A stretch of DNA of 11,193 nucleotides, taken from assembly GCA_945988915.1 (NCBI GenBank), contig CAMFTS010000033.1, forward strand, positions 1 through 11,193, written 5' to 3'. The position numbers and the translations under genes are program-made. The notes under the pieces were generated by a model. The model worked only from the letters and a program-made list of their open reading frames with translations, did not search any database and was not told the DNA's origin. The stretch is from an uncultured Clostridia bacterium (GTDB lineage Bacteria > Bacillota > Clostridia > Oscillospirales > Acutalibacteraceae). Position 1 is the first letter of the stretch. Each line of letters begins with the position of its first letter. This document shows, in pieces, positions 1 to 7,271 of the stretch.

Positions 1-1166
1 CAAGACTCGGCGTTCTTACAAAGAACATTGCAAAACCTGCCGTTCCCTACGGCGGTAAATACAGAATTATCGATTTCCCACTATCAAACTGTGTGAATTC
101 AGGTATTTCAACGGTTGGTATTTTAACACAGTATCAGCCTCTTGAGTTAAACGATTATATCGGTAACGGTCAGGCTTGGGACTTGGACCGTGCAAACGGC
201 GGAGTACATATGCTTTCACCGTATCAGCAAATAAAAGGTATGGAGTGGTATAAGGGAACTGCCAATGCAATTTATCAGAACATCAATTTCATTGACCGTT
301 ATAATCCCGAATATGTTGCCGTTCTTTCAGGCGACCATATTTACAAAATGGACTATAACAAGATGCTTGACTATCACAAGGCAAATGACGCTGCTTGCAC
401 TATTGCGATGCTTGAAGTTCCGTGGGAGGAAGCAAGCCGTTTCGGTCTTATGATTCTGAATGATGACAATTCAATCAAAGAGTTTGAAGAAAAGCCTAAA
501 AATCCAAGAAGCAACAAGGCATCTATGGGCGTTTATATCTTTACATGGTCAAAGCTTCGTCAGTATCTTATTGACGATGAGAATAATCCTGATTCTTCAA
601 ACGACTTCGGTAAGGATGTTATTCCTGCAATGCACCGCGCGGGTGAAAGAATGTTTGCATATCTTTTCGACGGCTATTGGAAGGATGTAGGTACAATAGA
701 TTCTCTTTGGGAAGCAAATCTTGACCTTCTTAATCCAAAGGTTGACCTCGATTTGTCAGACGATTCATGGAAGATTTATTCAAGAACTCCCGTTGCACCT
801 CCGCAGTATATTTCGGCAACTGCCGATGTTCAGAATTCAATGGTTGCAGAGGGCTCAAAGGTATTCGGAGAGGTGGATTATTCGATACTTTTCCACAATG
901 TAACTGTTGAGGAGGGCGCAAAGGTTCGCTATTCGATTGTGATGCCGGGCGCTACAATAAAAGCCGGCGCAGATGTGGAGTATTCAATAATAGCAGAAAA
1001 TGCAGTCATTGAAAAAAATGCAAAAGTCGGCTTAAGACCTGAGGATATCACAGACCGTGATGAATGGGGCGTAGCCGTAGTAGGTGCAGGAGTAACGGTT
1101 GGCGAAGGAGCATCGGTTGCACCTAAAGCAATGATTTCCGAAGATGTAAGAAAGGGGGACAAATAA
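1..1166 (+). CDS. glgC: glucose-1-phosphate adenylyltransferase, catalytic subunit (5' end off the window)
   Basis: Makes ADP-glucose from glucose-1-phosphate and ATP, the committed step of bacterial glycogen synthesis in the cytoplasm. The frame is already open at base 3 and reads RLGVLTKNIAKPAVPYGGKY, which follows directly after the GGxGS nucleotide-binding turn, so only about 15 residues are missing upstream; the first ATG in the window (93) is internal. Visible family marks are the IIDFPLSNCVNSG segment, VLSGDHIYKMDY (metal and nucleotide site), EFEEKP with the lysine expected to bind sugar phosphate, and DVGT. The last third is a left-handed beta-helix of hexapeptide repeats such as VEYSIIAENAVIEKNAKV. 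The gene stops 1 nt before glgD, so the two are surely co-transcribed and probably translationally coupled. Identification is firm. Confidence 0.96.
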   Translation, partial: RLGVLTKNIAKPAVPYGGKYRIIDFPLSNCVNSGISTVGILTQYQPLELNDYIGNGQAWDLDRANGGVHMLSPYQQIKGMEWYKGTANAIYQNINFIDRYNPEYVAVLSGDHIYKMDYNKMLDYHKANDAACTIAMLEVPWEEASRFGLMILNDDNSIKEFEEKPKNPRSNKASMGVYIFTWSKLRQYLIDDENNPDSSNDFGKDVIPAMHRAGERMFAYLFDGYWKDVGTIDSLWEANLDLLNPKVDLDLSDDSWKIYSRTPVAPPQYISATADVQNSMVAEGSKVFGEVDYSILFHNVTVEEGAKVRYSIVMPGATIKAGADVEYSIIAENAVIEKNAKVGLRPEDITDRDEWGVAVVGAGVTVGEGASVAPKAMISEDVRKGDK

Positions 1167-1167
1167 G

Positions 1168-2283
1168 ATGACGGGTAAGAATATTGTAGGAATTATTTTT
1201 TCAAACGCTTATGACGAATGTTTACCTGAGCTTACAGGCCTTCGTACAATGGGTTCAGTTCCTTTTGCAGGCAGATACCGACTTATTGATTTTGCCCTTT
1301 CAAATATGGTTAATGGCGGAATTGAAAAAGTCGGTGTAATTACAAAGGCAAATTATCAGTCACTTATGGATCACCTCGGAACAGGAAAACCGTGGGATCT
1401 TTCCAGAAAAACAGGCGGTATGTTTTTACTTCCTCCTTTTTCAACCGCAGACGCAAGCAATAACGGAGATAAGCTTGCTGCTTTAAAGGGCGTAATGGGC
1501 TTCATAAATCAGTCAAAGGAAGAATATGTGTTATTTTCTGACTGTAACAGCGTATTCAATGTTGATATAGAAGAGCTTATGGATTTTCATACCGAAAAGA
1601 ATGCCGATATTACCATTGCTTACAAGAACGGTAAGGCTCCTGCTCTTAAAGATATTGTAGTAATGGATATCAATTCCGAGTGTAAGGTAACTCAGGTTGC
1701 GGTTGCTCCTCATACGGCAGATGATGTTAATTATTCTCTTGATGTTATCCTTATGAAGAAGTCACTTCTTGAACGCCTTATGAATGAGGCTATAAGCCTT
1801 AATTATAATGATTTTGAGGCAGATATTATTCAGCGCAATGTTAATAAGCTTAATATTTGCGGATTTGAGGTTAAGGGATATGCAGGAGTAATCGATTCAA
1901 TGATGTCATACTTCAGAGTAAGTATGGATCTTTTGAATTACGAAAACTGTAATGAGCTTTTCAATTCGGAAAGACCTGTTTATACAAAGATTAAGGACGA
2001 TATGCCGGCAACTTACGGTATAAGCTCAAATGTAAAAAATTCACTTGTGGCAAACGGCTGTATTATTGAAGGCGAAGTTGAAAATTCAATTATTTTCCGT
2101 GGTGTAAGAATAGAAAAAGGCGCAGTTGTTAAGAATTCTATTATAATGCAGGGAAGCTTCGTAGCATCAGGCGCATCGCTTAACTATACTATTATTGATA
2201 AGATTTCGGCTGTTACTCCGAACAAGACTTTGGCAGGAGCAGACAATTATCCTATTTATGTCGGAAAAGGAATCATGATTTAA
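1168..2283 (+). CDS. glgD: glucose-1-phosphate adenylyltransferase, regulatory subunit GlgD
   Basis: A GlgC paralogue of 371 residues. In Firmicutes it joins GlgC in a hetero-oligomer and tunes its activity, having little or no catalysis of its own. The fold is recognisable (RTMGSVPFAGRYRLIDFALSN near residues 26-46; a C-terminal beta-helix with NSIIFRGVRIEKGAVVKNSI), but key sites are lost. The GGxGxRL loop is replaced by FSNAYDECLPEL, and the SGDH metal motif by FSDCNSVFN. This decay fits the GlgD subfamily rather than a second catalytic GlgC. The start is the ATG 1 nt after the glgC stop, with an AAAGGGGG ribosome site at 1151-1158 inside the glgC end. Confidence 0.95.
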   Translation: MTGKNIVGIIFSNAYDECLPELTGLRTMGSVPFAGRYRLIDFALSNMVNGGIEKVGVITKANYQSLMDHLGTGKPWDLSRKTGGMFLLPPFSTADASNNGDKLAALKGVMGFINQSKEEYVLFSDCNSVFNVDIEELMDFHTEKNADITIAYKNGKAPALKDIVVMDINSECKVTQVAVAPHTADDVNYSLDVILMKKSLLERLMNEAISLNYNDFEADIIQRNVNKLNICGFEVKGYAGVIDSMMSYFRVSMDLLNYENCNELFNSERPVYTKIKDDMPATYGISSNVKNSLVANGCIIEGEVENSIIFRGVRIEKGAVVKNSIIMQGSFVASGASLNYTIIDKISAVTPNKTLAGADNYPIYVGKGIMI

Positions 2284-2304
2284 TGAATGACTTAATGTCA
2301 TTTA
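2284..2304 (+). other. small hairpin between glgD and glgA
   Basis: The arms AATGAC (2286-2291) and GTCATT (2297-2302) pair around a 5-nt loop, extendable by a weak G-T and a T-A pair. It lies in the only real gap of the operon, just before the glgA ribosome site, and has no T-run. It could affect mRNA processing or glgA translation, but a 6-bp AT-rich stem is weak evidence. Confidence 0.3.
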
Positions 2305-2323
2305 TCAAACGGAGGATTTATAT

Positions 2324-3748
2324 ATGAAAGTTTTATATGCAGCAAGTGAAGCGTTACCTTTTATGGCTTCGGGCGGACTCGGTGATGTTGCGGGTTCGCT
2401 GCCTCAGGCTCTTCGCAAACGCCTTATAGGCGCAAGAGTGGTAATGCCCATGTATGATACCATAAAGCAGGAGTTAAAAGACAAAATGACCTTTGTCACA
2501 AGCTTTACCGTTCCTGTTGCGTGGAGAAGACAGTATTGCGGTATCTTTGAGGCAAAGCATAACGGTGTAATATATTATTTGTTAGACAATCAGTACTATT
2601 TCAAACGCGACGGCATCTACGGTTATTACGACGATGCAGAAAGATTTGCTTTCTTCTCACGCGCCGTTCTTGAAATGCTTCAGCATATTGATTTCAAGCC
2701 CGATATTATTCATTGTAATGACTGGCAGACAGCGCTTATTCCTGTTTATTACAGCACAATGTATGCAATGTCACCGGGTTATGAAAATATAAAAACAGTA
2801 TTTACAATTCATAATATTCAGTATCAGGGTATTTACGGAATGGAAATTATCCCTGAGGTTATCGGCACACCGTCAACAGCAACAAATATCATTGAATATG
2901 ACGGCGATGTCAACTTTATGAAGGGTGCTATTGAAACAGCAAACAGGGTTACGACTGTCAGCCCGTCATATGCAAGTGAAATCCTTGATCCTTGGTATTC
3001 TCACGGACTTGACATAATATTAAACGAAAGAAGCTGGAAGCTTTCGGGTATTCTCAACGGTATTGATGTCGATCTTTATAATCCCGAAACAGATCCGGAT
3101 ATCTTTGAGAATTTCTCGGCTGATGATTTTAAAGCAAAAGCAAAGAATAAAAAGAAATTACAGGAGCTTGTCGGTCTTCCGCAGAAGGCTGATACACCGC
3201 TTATCGGTATCGTTTCAAGACTTGTTTCGCACAAGGGACTTGACCTTATAAAAGCAGTTATGGAAGAGCTTATTCAGACAACCGATGTTCAGATGGTAAT
3301 TCTCGGCTCCGGTGATTGGCAGTACGAAGAGTTCTTTAAGCAGATGGCCGGTAAATATCCGGAACAGGTTGCTTTGACGCTCGGATTTGTTCCGTCGCTT
3401 TCAAAGAAAATCTATGCGGGTTCTGATATGTTCCTTATGCCGTCAAAAGCCGAACCTTGCGGACTTTCACAGATGATTGCTCTGCGCTACGGCTCAATTC
3501 CTATTGTCCGTGAAACAGGCGGACTTCGTGACAGCATTAAGGATTCAGGCGACGGTGAAGGCAACGGCTTTACATTTAAGAATTATAATGCTCACGAAAT
3601 GCTTCACGCAATTCGTCGTGCGATTGAAGGTTATAAGTATAAAAAAGGCTGGAATATTCTTGTTAAGCGCGCTATGGAAAGTGACAATTCTTGGGGCAAG
3701 TCGGCAAATGAATATATCAAGCTTTACAAAGCACTTTTAAAAGAATAA
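2324..3748 (+). CDS. glgA: glycogen synthase (ADP-glucose type, GT5)
   Basis: Transfers glucose from ADP-glucose to the non-reducing end of a growing alpha-1,4-glucan, using the product of the GlgC/GlgD enzyme encoded just upstream. At 474 residues it matches the usual bacterial length. The N-terminal GT5 domain begins MKVLYAASEALPFMASGGLG and contains DIIHCNDWQTALIP and FTIHNIQYQGIYG. The C-terminal GT-B domain has SRLVSHKGLDLI and the donor-binding loop SKAEPCGLSQMIALRYGSIP followed by RETGGL. The N-terminal KxGGL motif reads ASGGL here. The ATG has a GGAGG site at 2311-2315 with 8-nt spacing. It is the last gene of the operon: a strong terminator follows within 30 nt. Confidence 0.97.
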   Translation: MKVLYAASEALPFMASGGLGDVAGSLPQALRKRLIGARVVMPMYDTIKQELKDKMTFVTSFTVPVAWRRQYCGIFEAKHNGVIYYLLDNQYYFKRDGIYGYYDDAERFAFFSRAVLEMLQHIDFKPDIIHCNDWQTALIPVYYSTMYAMSPGYENIKTVFTIHNIQYQGIYGMEIIPEVIGTPSTATNIIEYDGDVNFMKGAIETANRVTTVSPSYASEILDPWYSHGLDIILNERSWKLSGILNGIDVDLYNPETDPDIFENFSADDFKAKAKNKKKLQELVGLPQKADTPLIGIVSRLVSHKGLDLIKAVMEELIQTTDVQMVILGSGDWQYEEFFKQMAGKYPEQVALTLGFVPSLSKKIYAGSDMFLMPSKAEPCGLSQMIALRYGSIPIVRETGGLRDSIKDSGDGEGNGFTFKNYNAHEMLHAIRRAIEGYKYKKGWNILVKRAMESDNSWGKSANEYIKLYKALLKE

Positions 3749-3772
3749 TCTCTTTGAAAAGTCTCTCCTCTC

Positions 3773-3812
3773 ATAAGCAGACGGCTTCGGCTGTCTGCTT
3801 ATTATTTTGTTG
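3773..3812 (+). terminator. intrinsic terminator of the glg operon
   Basis: A 13-bp stem (3773-3785 with 3790-3802, one G-T pair) is capped by a cTTCGg tetraloop and followed by ATTATTTTGTT-like sequence rich in T. It ends the glgCDA transcript. Its T-rich tail runs directly into the -35 box of the queT promoter. Confidence 0.93.
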
Positions 3813-3838
3813 ACAATGCCTGATCTTTCTTGTATAAT
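3810..3838 (+). promoter_or_regulatory. consensus promoter of queT
   Basis: TTGACA at 3810-3815 and TATAAT at 3833-3838 are separated by 17 nt, a perfect match to the housekeeping sigma consensus. Transcription should begin near 3845, at the foot of the first leader hairpin. Such a strong constitutive promoter fits a gene controlled later, by its RNA leader. Confidence 0.9.
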
Positions 3839-3844
3839 GTCAAT

Positions 3845-3926
3845 GCTTCAAAATTCTTTAATTGAAGCGGTCAGTTCGTAACCATCCTGACCGACGGGTT
3901 ATCCGTCAATCAAAACTAAGGAGAAA
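3845..3926 (+). promoter_or_regulatory. preQ1-type riboswitch in the queT leader (class uncertain)
   Basis: Three hairpins lie end to end between the promoter and queT. H1 pairs 3845-3851 with 3862-3868, H2 pairs GGTCAG 3869-3874 with CTGACC 3887-3892, and H3 pairs GACGG 3893-3897 with CCGTC 3903-3907. The H2 loop TTCGTAACCATC and the A-rich tail AAAACTAAGGAG, which contains the queT ribosome site (3918-3923), resemble the loop and tail of preQ1-I aptamers. The extra hairpin between stem and tail is more like the preQ1-II layout. queT leaders of clostridia are known to carry preQ1 riboswitches, including class III in Ruminococcaceae. The riboswitch call rests on motif resemblance plus gene context; the class is not settled by eye. 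No terminator is seen, so control would act on translation. Confidence 0.75.
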
Positions 3927-3932
3927 TTGAAT

Positions 3933-4445
3933 ATGAAACAAAAAAAGGCTTATCCGCTCGTTTTGGGTGCGCTTATAGCTGCACTCTATGCTTCGCTTAC
4001 TTACGCAGCTTCAGTATTAGGACTTGCATACGGTCCCGTACAGTTCAGATTTTCTGAAGCTTTGACCGTGCTTGCAGCACTTACGCCTGCAGCAATTCCG
4101 GGGCTTACAATCGGCTGTTTCTTAGGTAACTTGGGAAGTCCTTACGGCATGATTGATATCGTGTGCGGAACACTTGCAACTTTAGTTGCCGCAGTTCTTT
4201 CTTATGCAACAAGAAATGTCAAAATAAAAGGCATTTCGGTTTTAGCTCCGCTTTTTCCGATTGTTTCAAACGCAGTAATCGTCGGCGCTGAAATTGCCGT
4301 TTATTTACCTGAGGGATTCACAGCATACGGATTTTTGATAAATGCTCTGTGGGTCGGATTGGGTGAACTCGTAGTTTGCTACGCGGCAGGCATACCTCTT
4401 TTGATAGCCATAGAAAAAACAGGATTAAAAAAGTACTTTAAATAA
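3933..4445 (+). CDS. queT: QueT family queuosine-precursor transporter (ECF S-component)
   Basis: A membrane protein of 170 residues with about six hydrophobic segments, matching the QueT (DUF988/COG4708) family. These are substrate-binding S-components of energy-coupling-factor importers for preQ1 or preQ0, precursors of the tRNA wobble base queuosine. The family core YGPVQFRFSEALTVLAAL follows the first helix, and SPYGMIDIVCGTL and LINALWVGLGELVVCY are also typical. No ATPase or EcfT gene is nearby, so it presumably uses the shared ECF module encoded elsewhere. The ATG at 3933 is chosen over an in-frame TTG at 3927 because AAGGAG (3918-3923) sits 9 nt from the ATG but only 3 nt from the TTG. 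The preQ1-type leader supports the substrate. Confidence 0.93.
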   Translation: MKQKKAYPLVLGALIAALYASLTYAASVLGLAYGPVQFRFSEALTVLAALTPAAIPGLTIGCFLGNLGSPYGMIDIVCGTLATLVAAVLSYATRNVKIKGISVLAPLFPIVSNAVIVGAEIAVYLPEGFTAYGFLINALWVGLGELVVCYAAGIPLLIAIEKTGLKKYFK

Positions 4446-4448
4446 TGA

Positions 4449-4478
4449 TTGAACATCACCACCCTTTTATGATACAAT
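4449..4478 (+). promoter_or_regulatory. candidate promoter of the two-component operon
   Basis: TTGAAC (4449-4454) and TACAAT (4473-4478) are spaced 18 nt apart. Transcription would start near 4485, only about 17 nt before the regulator start codon. The boxes lie partly inside a large inverted repeat, so access could be controlled by a bound protein. The match is moderate. Confidence 0.45.
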
Positions 4479-4501
4479 TTGTATATAAGGGTGGTGATTT
4501 T
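4455..4501 (+). terminator. large hairpin between queT and the response regulator (terminator and/or operator)
   Basis: ATCACCACCCTT (4455-4466) pairs perfectly with AAGGGTGGTGAT (4487-4498). An inner ATACA/TGTAT stem (4472-4476 with 4480-4484) extends it. Only four T's follow, so it is a modest terminator for queT. Its 3' arm contains the GGTGGTGA ribosome site of the regulator gene and its interior overlaps the candidate promoter, so a regulatory role is as likely. Confidence 0.6.
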
Positions 4502-5188
4502 GTGTCTAAAATTATTATTGCTGATGATGAACAGTTAATCAGAAAGCTCGTAGGGGACTTTTTAAAAAAAGCAAATCATACCGTGCTTGAAGCGGAGGAC
4601 GGCGAAAGAGCGCTTGAATTATTTGAAGAAAATCCTGATACAGCGCTTCTTATTCTTGACATAATGATGCCTGAGATTGACGGCTGGGAGGTGTGCAGAA
4701 GAATAAGAAAAAAATCTGATGTTCCTGTTATGCTTCTTACGGCACGAAGTCAGGATTTCGACCAGATTTTAGGCTTTGAATCCGGTGCAGATGACTATGT
4801 GACAAAGCCTTTTTCACCTGTGGTTTTAGTTAAAAGAGTTGAGGCACTGTTAAGAAGAAATTCATCTTTTACTAATGAAAAGCAAAACGGATATTGGGGT
4901 CTTGTTATTGATTCTTCGGCACACGAGGTCAAAATTGACGGAAAAACAATTGATTTGACGCTGAAAGAATATAAAATTCTTGAAAAGCTTATTTCGTCTG
5001 TGGGAAGAGCCTACAGCCGTGAACAGTTGCTTGACGATGTTTGGGGCTTGGATTATTTCGGAGATACAAGAACAGTCGATTCTCATGTAGCAAGGCTTCG
5101 CACAAAACTCGGAGACTGGGGCGAAGAACACTTGAAAACGGTTTACGGCGTCGGATACAAAATTCAGGAGAATTCAAATGAAGAATAA
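4502..5188 (+). CDS. OmpR/PhoB-family response regulator
   Basis: A DNA-binding response regulator of 228 residues. The receiver domain (about 1-115) shows the acidic pair D8-D9, the phospho-acceptor D53 in LILDIMMPEIDGW, T80 in LLTA and K102 in VTKPFSP. The C-terminal winged helix (about 130-225) shows LTLKEYKILEKLI, YSREQLLDDVWG, DTRTVDSHVARLRTKLG and TVYGVGYKI. The start is taken as GTG 4502, since GGTGGTGA at 4490-4497 lies upstream and the family begins with a K-I-hydrophobic-DDE strand. An ATG at 4445 in the same frame would add 19 hairpin-encoded residues (including three His in a row) and has no ribosome site. It overlaps the kinase gene by 11 nt. The target regulon is unknown. Confidence 0.95.
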   Translation: MSKIIIADDEQLIRKLVGDFLKKANHTVLEAEDGERALELFEENPDTALLILDIMMPEIDGWEVCRRIRKKSDVPVMLLTARSQDFDQILGFESGADDYVTKPFSPVVLVKRVEALLRRNSSFTNEKQNGYWGLVIDSSAHEVKIDGKTIDLTLKEYKILEKLISSVGRAYSREQLLDDVWGLDYFGDTRTVDSHVARLRTKLGDWGEEHLKTVYGVGYKIQENSNEE

Positions 5189-6632
5189 AAACGGCAAAAA
5201 AATTATAAGCATAAGAGCTCGGCTTTTCTTTGAAGTCGGGGCTGTTATTCTTGTTGCCGTAAGCTTCATACTTTCACTCAACTATTTCCTGTTGCCCACA
5301 ATATATACATACAATGAAAAGCAAAAAATGAAAAATGTTTGCAAGGATATTGATAATTACCTTGCAGACGGCGTTAATCCGTCAGGATATTTTTCCTCTT
5401 TGGAAAAAGAGAACGGATTCTCAATTGATGTCTATCAAAAGGACGGTAATCCTCTTTATATCGGTACTGAAGATATCTTCTATGCAAGCGGAAAAGTTAC
5501 AGTTTCTCAGCGAGAGGATTATGATGACGGATCCTTCTTTGAAGTTCAGACAAATCCTAAAAGCAATAAACAATATATTGTTTACGGCGCAGAGCTTATG
5601 TCAGGCGGAGAAGTTGAGCTTTTCAGCAGTAAGGAATATATTGACAATACTGCACGGATTGCCGTTATGATTACAAATGCAACGAGTGTTACTGCACTGC
5701 TTTTGGCATTGGTATTCATATATTTCTATACAGGAAGATTTACCAAGCCTCTTATTGCGATGAGTGAAATTACGGGAAAAATGGCAAAAATGGACTTCTC
5801 CGAAAAATGCAGTTTTGAAAGAAACGATGAAATAGGAGTTTTATCTTCAAGTATTAATTATTTGTCGGATTCTCTTAACACTACGCTTAATGACTTGAAT
5901 CTTAAAAACGAAAAACTTAAAGAAGATATCGAAAAAGAAAAAAATCTTGAAAAAATAAGAAAAGAATTTATTTCAAATGTTTCTCACGAATTAAAAACTC
6001 CGATTTCAATAATCAGAGGATATTCCGAAGGTGCCGGATTGATGCTTGAGAGCGGTGAGATTGACGGCGCAAAATCCTACTGTGATATTATTGTTAATGA
6101 AACGGAAAAAATGAATGCTCTTGTACTTCAATTACTCGAACTTTCAAAATATGAATCCGGTAATATTGAAATCTCAAAAGAAGAATTTGATGTTGCAGGT
6201 ATGATAAATGATTATGCTTTTGGAAATGAAATGAAATTCAATGAAAACGGCATCAAATTTGAAAATGAAATTCCAAACGGTCTTATCGGTATAGGCGATA
6301 CAATTAAACTTGGAATGGTAGTTAATAATTATATCTCAAATGCTGTATCACACACGAGCGGGGACAAAATTATTAAGGTTAGCTGTGAAGAAATTGACGA
6401 TAATTACAGAGTAAAGGTTTTTAATACGGGCGAAAATATTTCTCAAGAGGATATTGAAAAAATTTGGATTAGCTTTTACCGTGCCGATAAATCCCGCTCA
6501 AGAAGTGAAGGAAGATTCGGCTTAGGGCTTTCTATTGTTTCAGCAATTCAAAAGCTTCATAAAAGAGAATACGGCGTATATAATACGGATGACGGCGTTT
6601 GCTTCTGGTTTGATATTGAAAAAGCCGATTAA
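5178..6632 (+). CDS. membrane sensor histidine kinase with HAMP domain
   Basis: A 484-residue transmembrane kinase and the partner of the regulator just upstream. Order of parts: TM1 (about 17-40), an extracytoplasmic sensor of about 120 residues (41-160) that I cannot assign to a family, TM2 (about 161-184), HAMP (about 185-240), a coiled-coil linker, a DHp helix with FISNVSHELKTPIS (phospho-acceptor H270), and the ATPase domain with N-box VVNNYISNAVSH (380-391), VFNTGENIS, the FYRADKSRSR loop and the GLGLSIV G-box (448-454). The N-x-G form of the G1 box and FYRxDKSR are usual in Firmicutes PhoR/VanS-like kinases. The ATG at 5178 lies in the regulator's end, with CAGGAG at 5165-5170. The stimulus cannot be read from sequence. 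Confidence 0.95.
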   Translation: MKNKNGKKIISIRARLFFEVGAVILVAVSFILSLNYFLLPTIYTYNEKQKMKNVCKDIDNYLADGVNPSGYFSSLEKENGFSIDVYQKDGNPLYIGTEDIFYASGKVTVSQREDYDDGSFFEVQTNPKSNKQYIVYGAELMSGGEVELFSSKEYIDNTARIAVMITNATSVTALLLALVFIYFYTGRFTKPLIAMSEITGKMAKMDFSEKCSFERNDEIGVLSSSINYLSDSLNTTLNDLNLKNEKLKEDIEKEKNLEKIRKEFISNVSHELKTPISIIRGYSEGAGLMLESGEIDGAKSYCDIIVNETEKMNALVLQLLELSKYESGNIEISKEEFDVAGMINDYAFGNEMKFNENGIKFENEIPNGLIGIGDTIKLGMVVNNYISNAVSHTSGDKIIKVSCEEIDDNYRVKVFNTGENISQEDIEKIWISFYRADKSRSRSEGRFGLGLSIVSAIQKLHKREYGVYNTDDGVCFWFDIEKAD

Positions 6633-6645
6633 AACGGACAACAAA

Positions 6646-6674
6646 AAACGGGTGGTTCAATTAACCGCCCGTTT
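6646..6674. terminator. bidirectional terminator between convergent operons
   Basis: A 12-bp stem (6646-6657 with 6663-6674, one G-T pair) has a 5-nt loop. Read on the - strand it is followed by TTTTT plus more T-rich sequence and will end the 6686-8168 operon efficiently. On the + strand the tail is weaker (AACATTTTAAC), but it sits 14 nt after the kinase stop. Confidence 0.85.
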
Positions 6675-6685
6675 AACATTTTAAC

Positions 6686-7243
6686 TTATTTTTGAAACTC
6701 GTAGCTATTGATTATTGTTTCAACTTCTTTTGCAACAACCTTGAAGATTTCAGAGCCAAGCTTTTCAAATTCTTCGTTTCCTTCTTTTCGTGAAACCATT
6801 GCAAAGGTTTTGCCGACTGCCGAAATCATATCATCTTTTTTTATGGCAAGATAATAGAAGCTGTATTCAACGCCGTCTGAAAACTCGTCATAAAACTGAC
6901 CTGCATTTTTCATAATGCTGTCATATATTGTATTTGTTGCCGTGCTTTTAAGTAAGGTGTTGGGAAGCAATCTGTTAATACAATATTCAGCCGTGAAAAA
7001 CATAAGAATTTTTATCTGGAATATAATGCTTTGAGGATAATCAAGCGGACCGACTTCCTTTGAGAGCGATTCCCTCAGCTGCACTGTGTCAAGGAAACGG
7101 GTTGAAAGCTCTTTGCCCAATTTTTTTGCTTTTTCGGTATTACCGTTTGAGCGCTGAGCATTCATTTCTGAAATAAGCGCAATGCTGTCATCGGTATCCT
7201 TTTTGCTCTTCCCGACAAAAATTTTAATATCGTTATCTTCCAT
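6686..7243 (-). CDS. conserved-looking protein of unknown function (185 aa)
   Basis: I do not recognise a family. The protein is soluble-looking: charged N-terminal region (MEDNDIKIFVGKSKKDTDD), then mostly predicted helices with a central hydrophobic stretch around SIIFQIKILMFFTAEYCIN that is too broken by polar residues to be called a membrane segment. An aromatic DGVEYSFYYLAIKK stretch and a helical C-terminus follow. No catalytic signature is visible. The start is the ATG at 7243, because AAGGAG lies at 7250-7255 with 6-nt spacing; an earlier in-frame GTG at 7282 would overlap the upstream gene and lacks a ribosome site. It lies 28 nt after the PHP gene and is followed by a terminator, so the two are one transcription unit. 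Real gene: very likely; function: unknown. Confidence 0.85.
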   Translation of the reverse strand: MEDNDIKIFVGKSKKDTDDSIALISEMNAQRSNGNTEKAKKLGKELSTRFLDTVQLRESLSKEVGPLDYPQSIIFQIKILMFFTAEYCINRLLPNTLLKSTATNTIYDSIMKNAGQFYDEFSDGVEYSFYYLAIKKDDMISAVGKTFAMVSRKEGNEEFEKLGSEIFKVVAKEVETIINSYEFQK

Positions 7244-7271
7244 ATTCGGCTCCTTGTATGTTTTATTTATT

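Noticed and set aside
730..1162. Two - strand open frames (63 and 77 codons) within glgC
   Set aside because: They are shadows of the well-supported glgC frame, with no ribosome site and no recognisable protein content.
4445..4501. ATG overlapping the queT stop (TAATG) as the response regulator start
   Set aside because: The extra 19 residues are encoded by the inverted repeat, contain a His run foreign to the family, and have no ribosome site; GTG 4502 fits the domain boundary.
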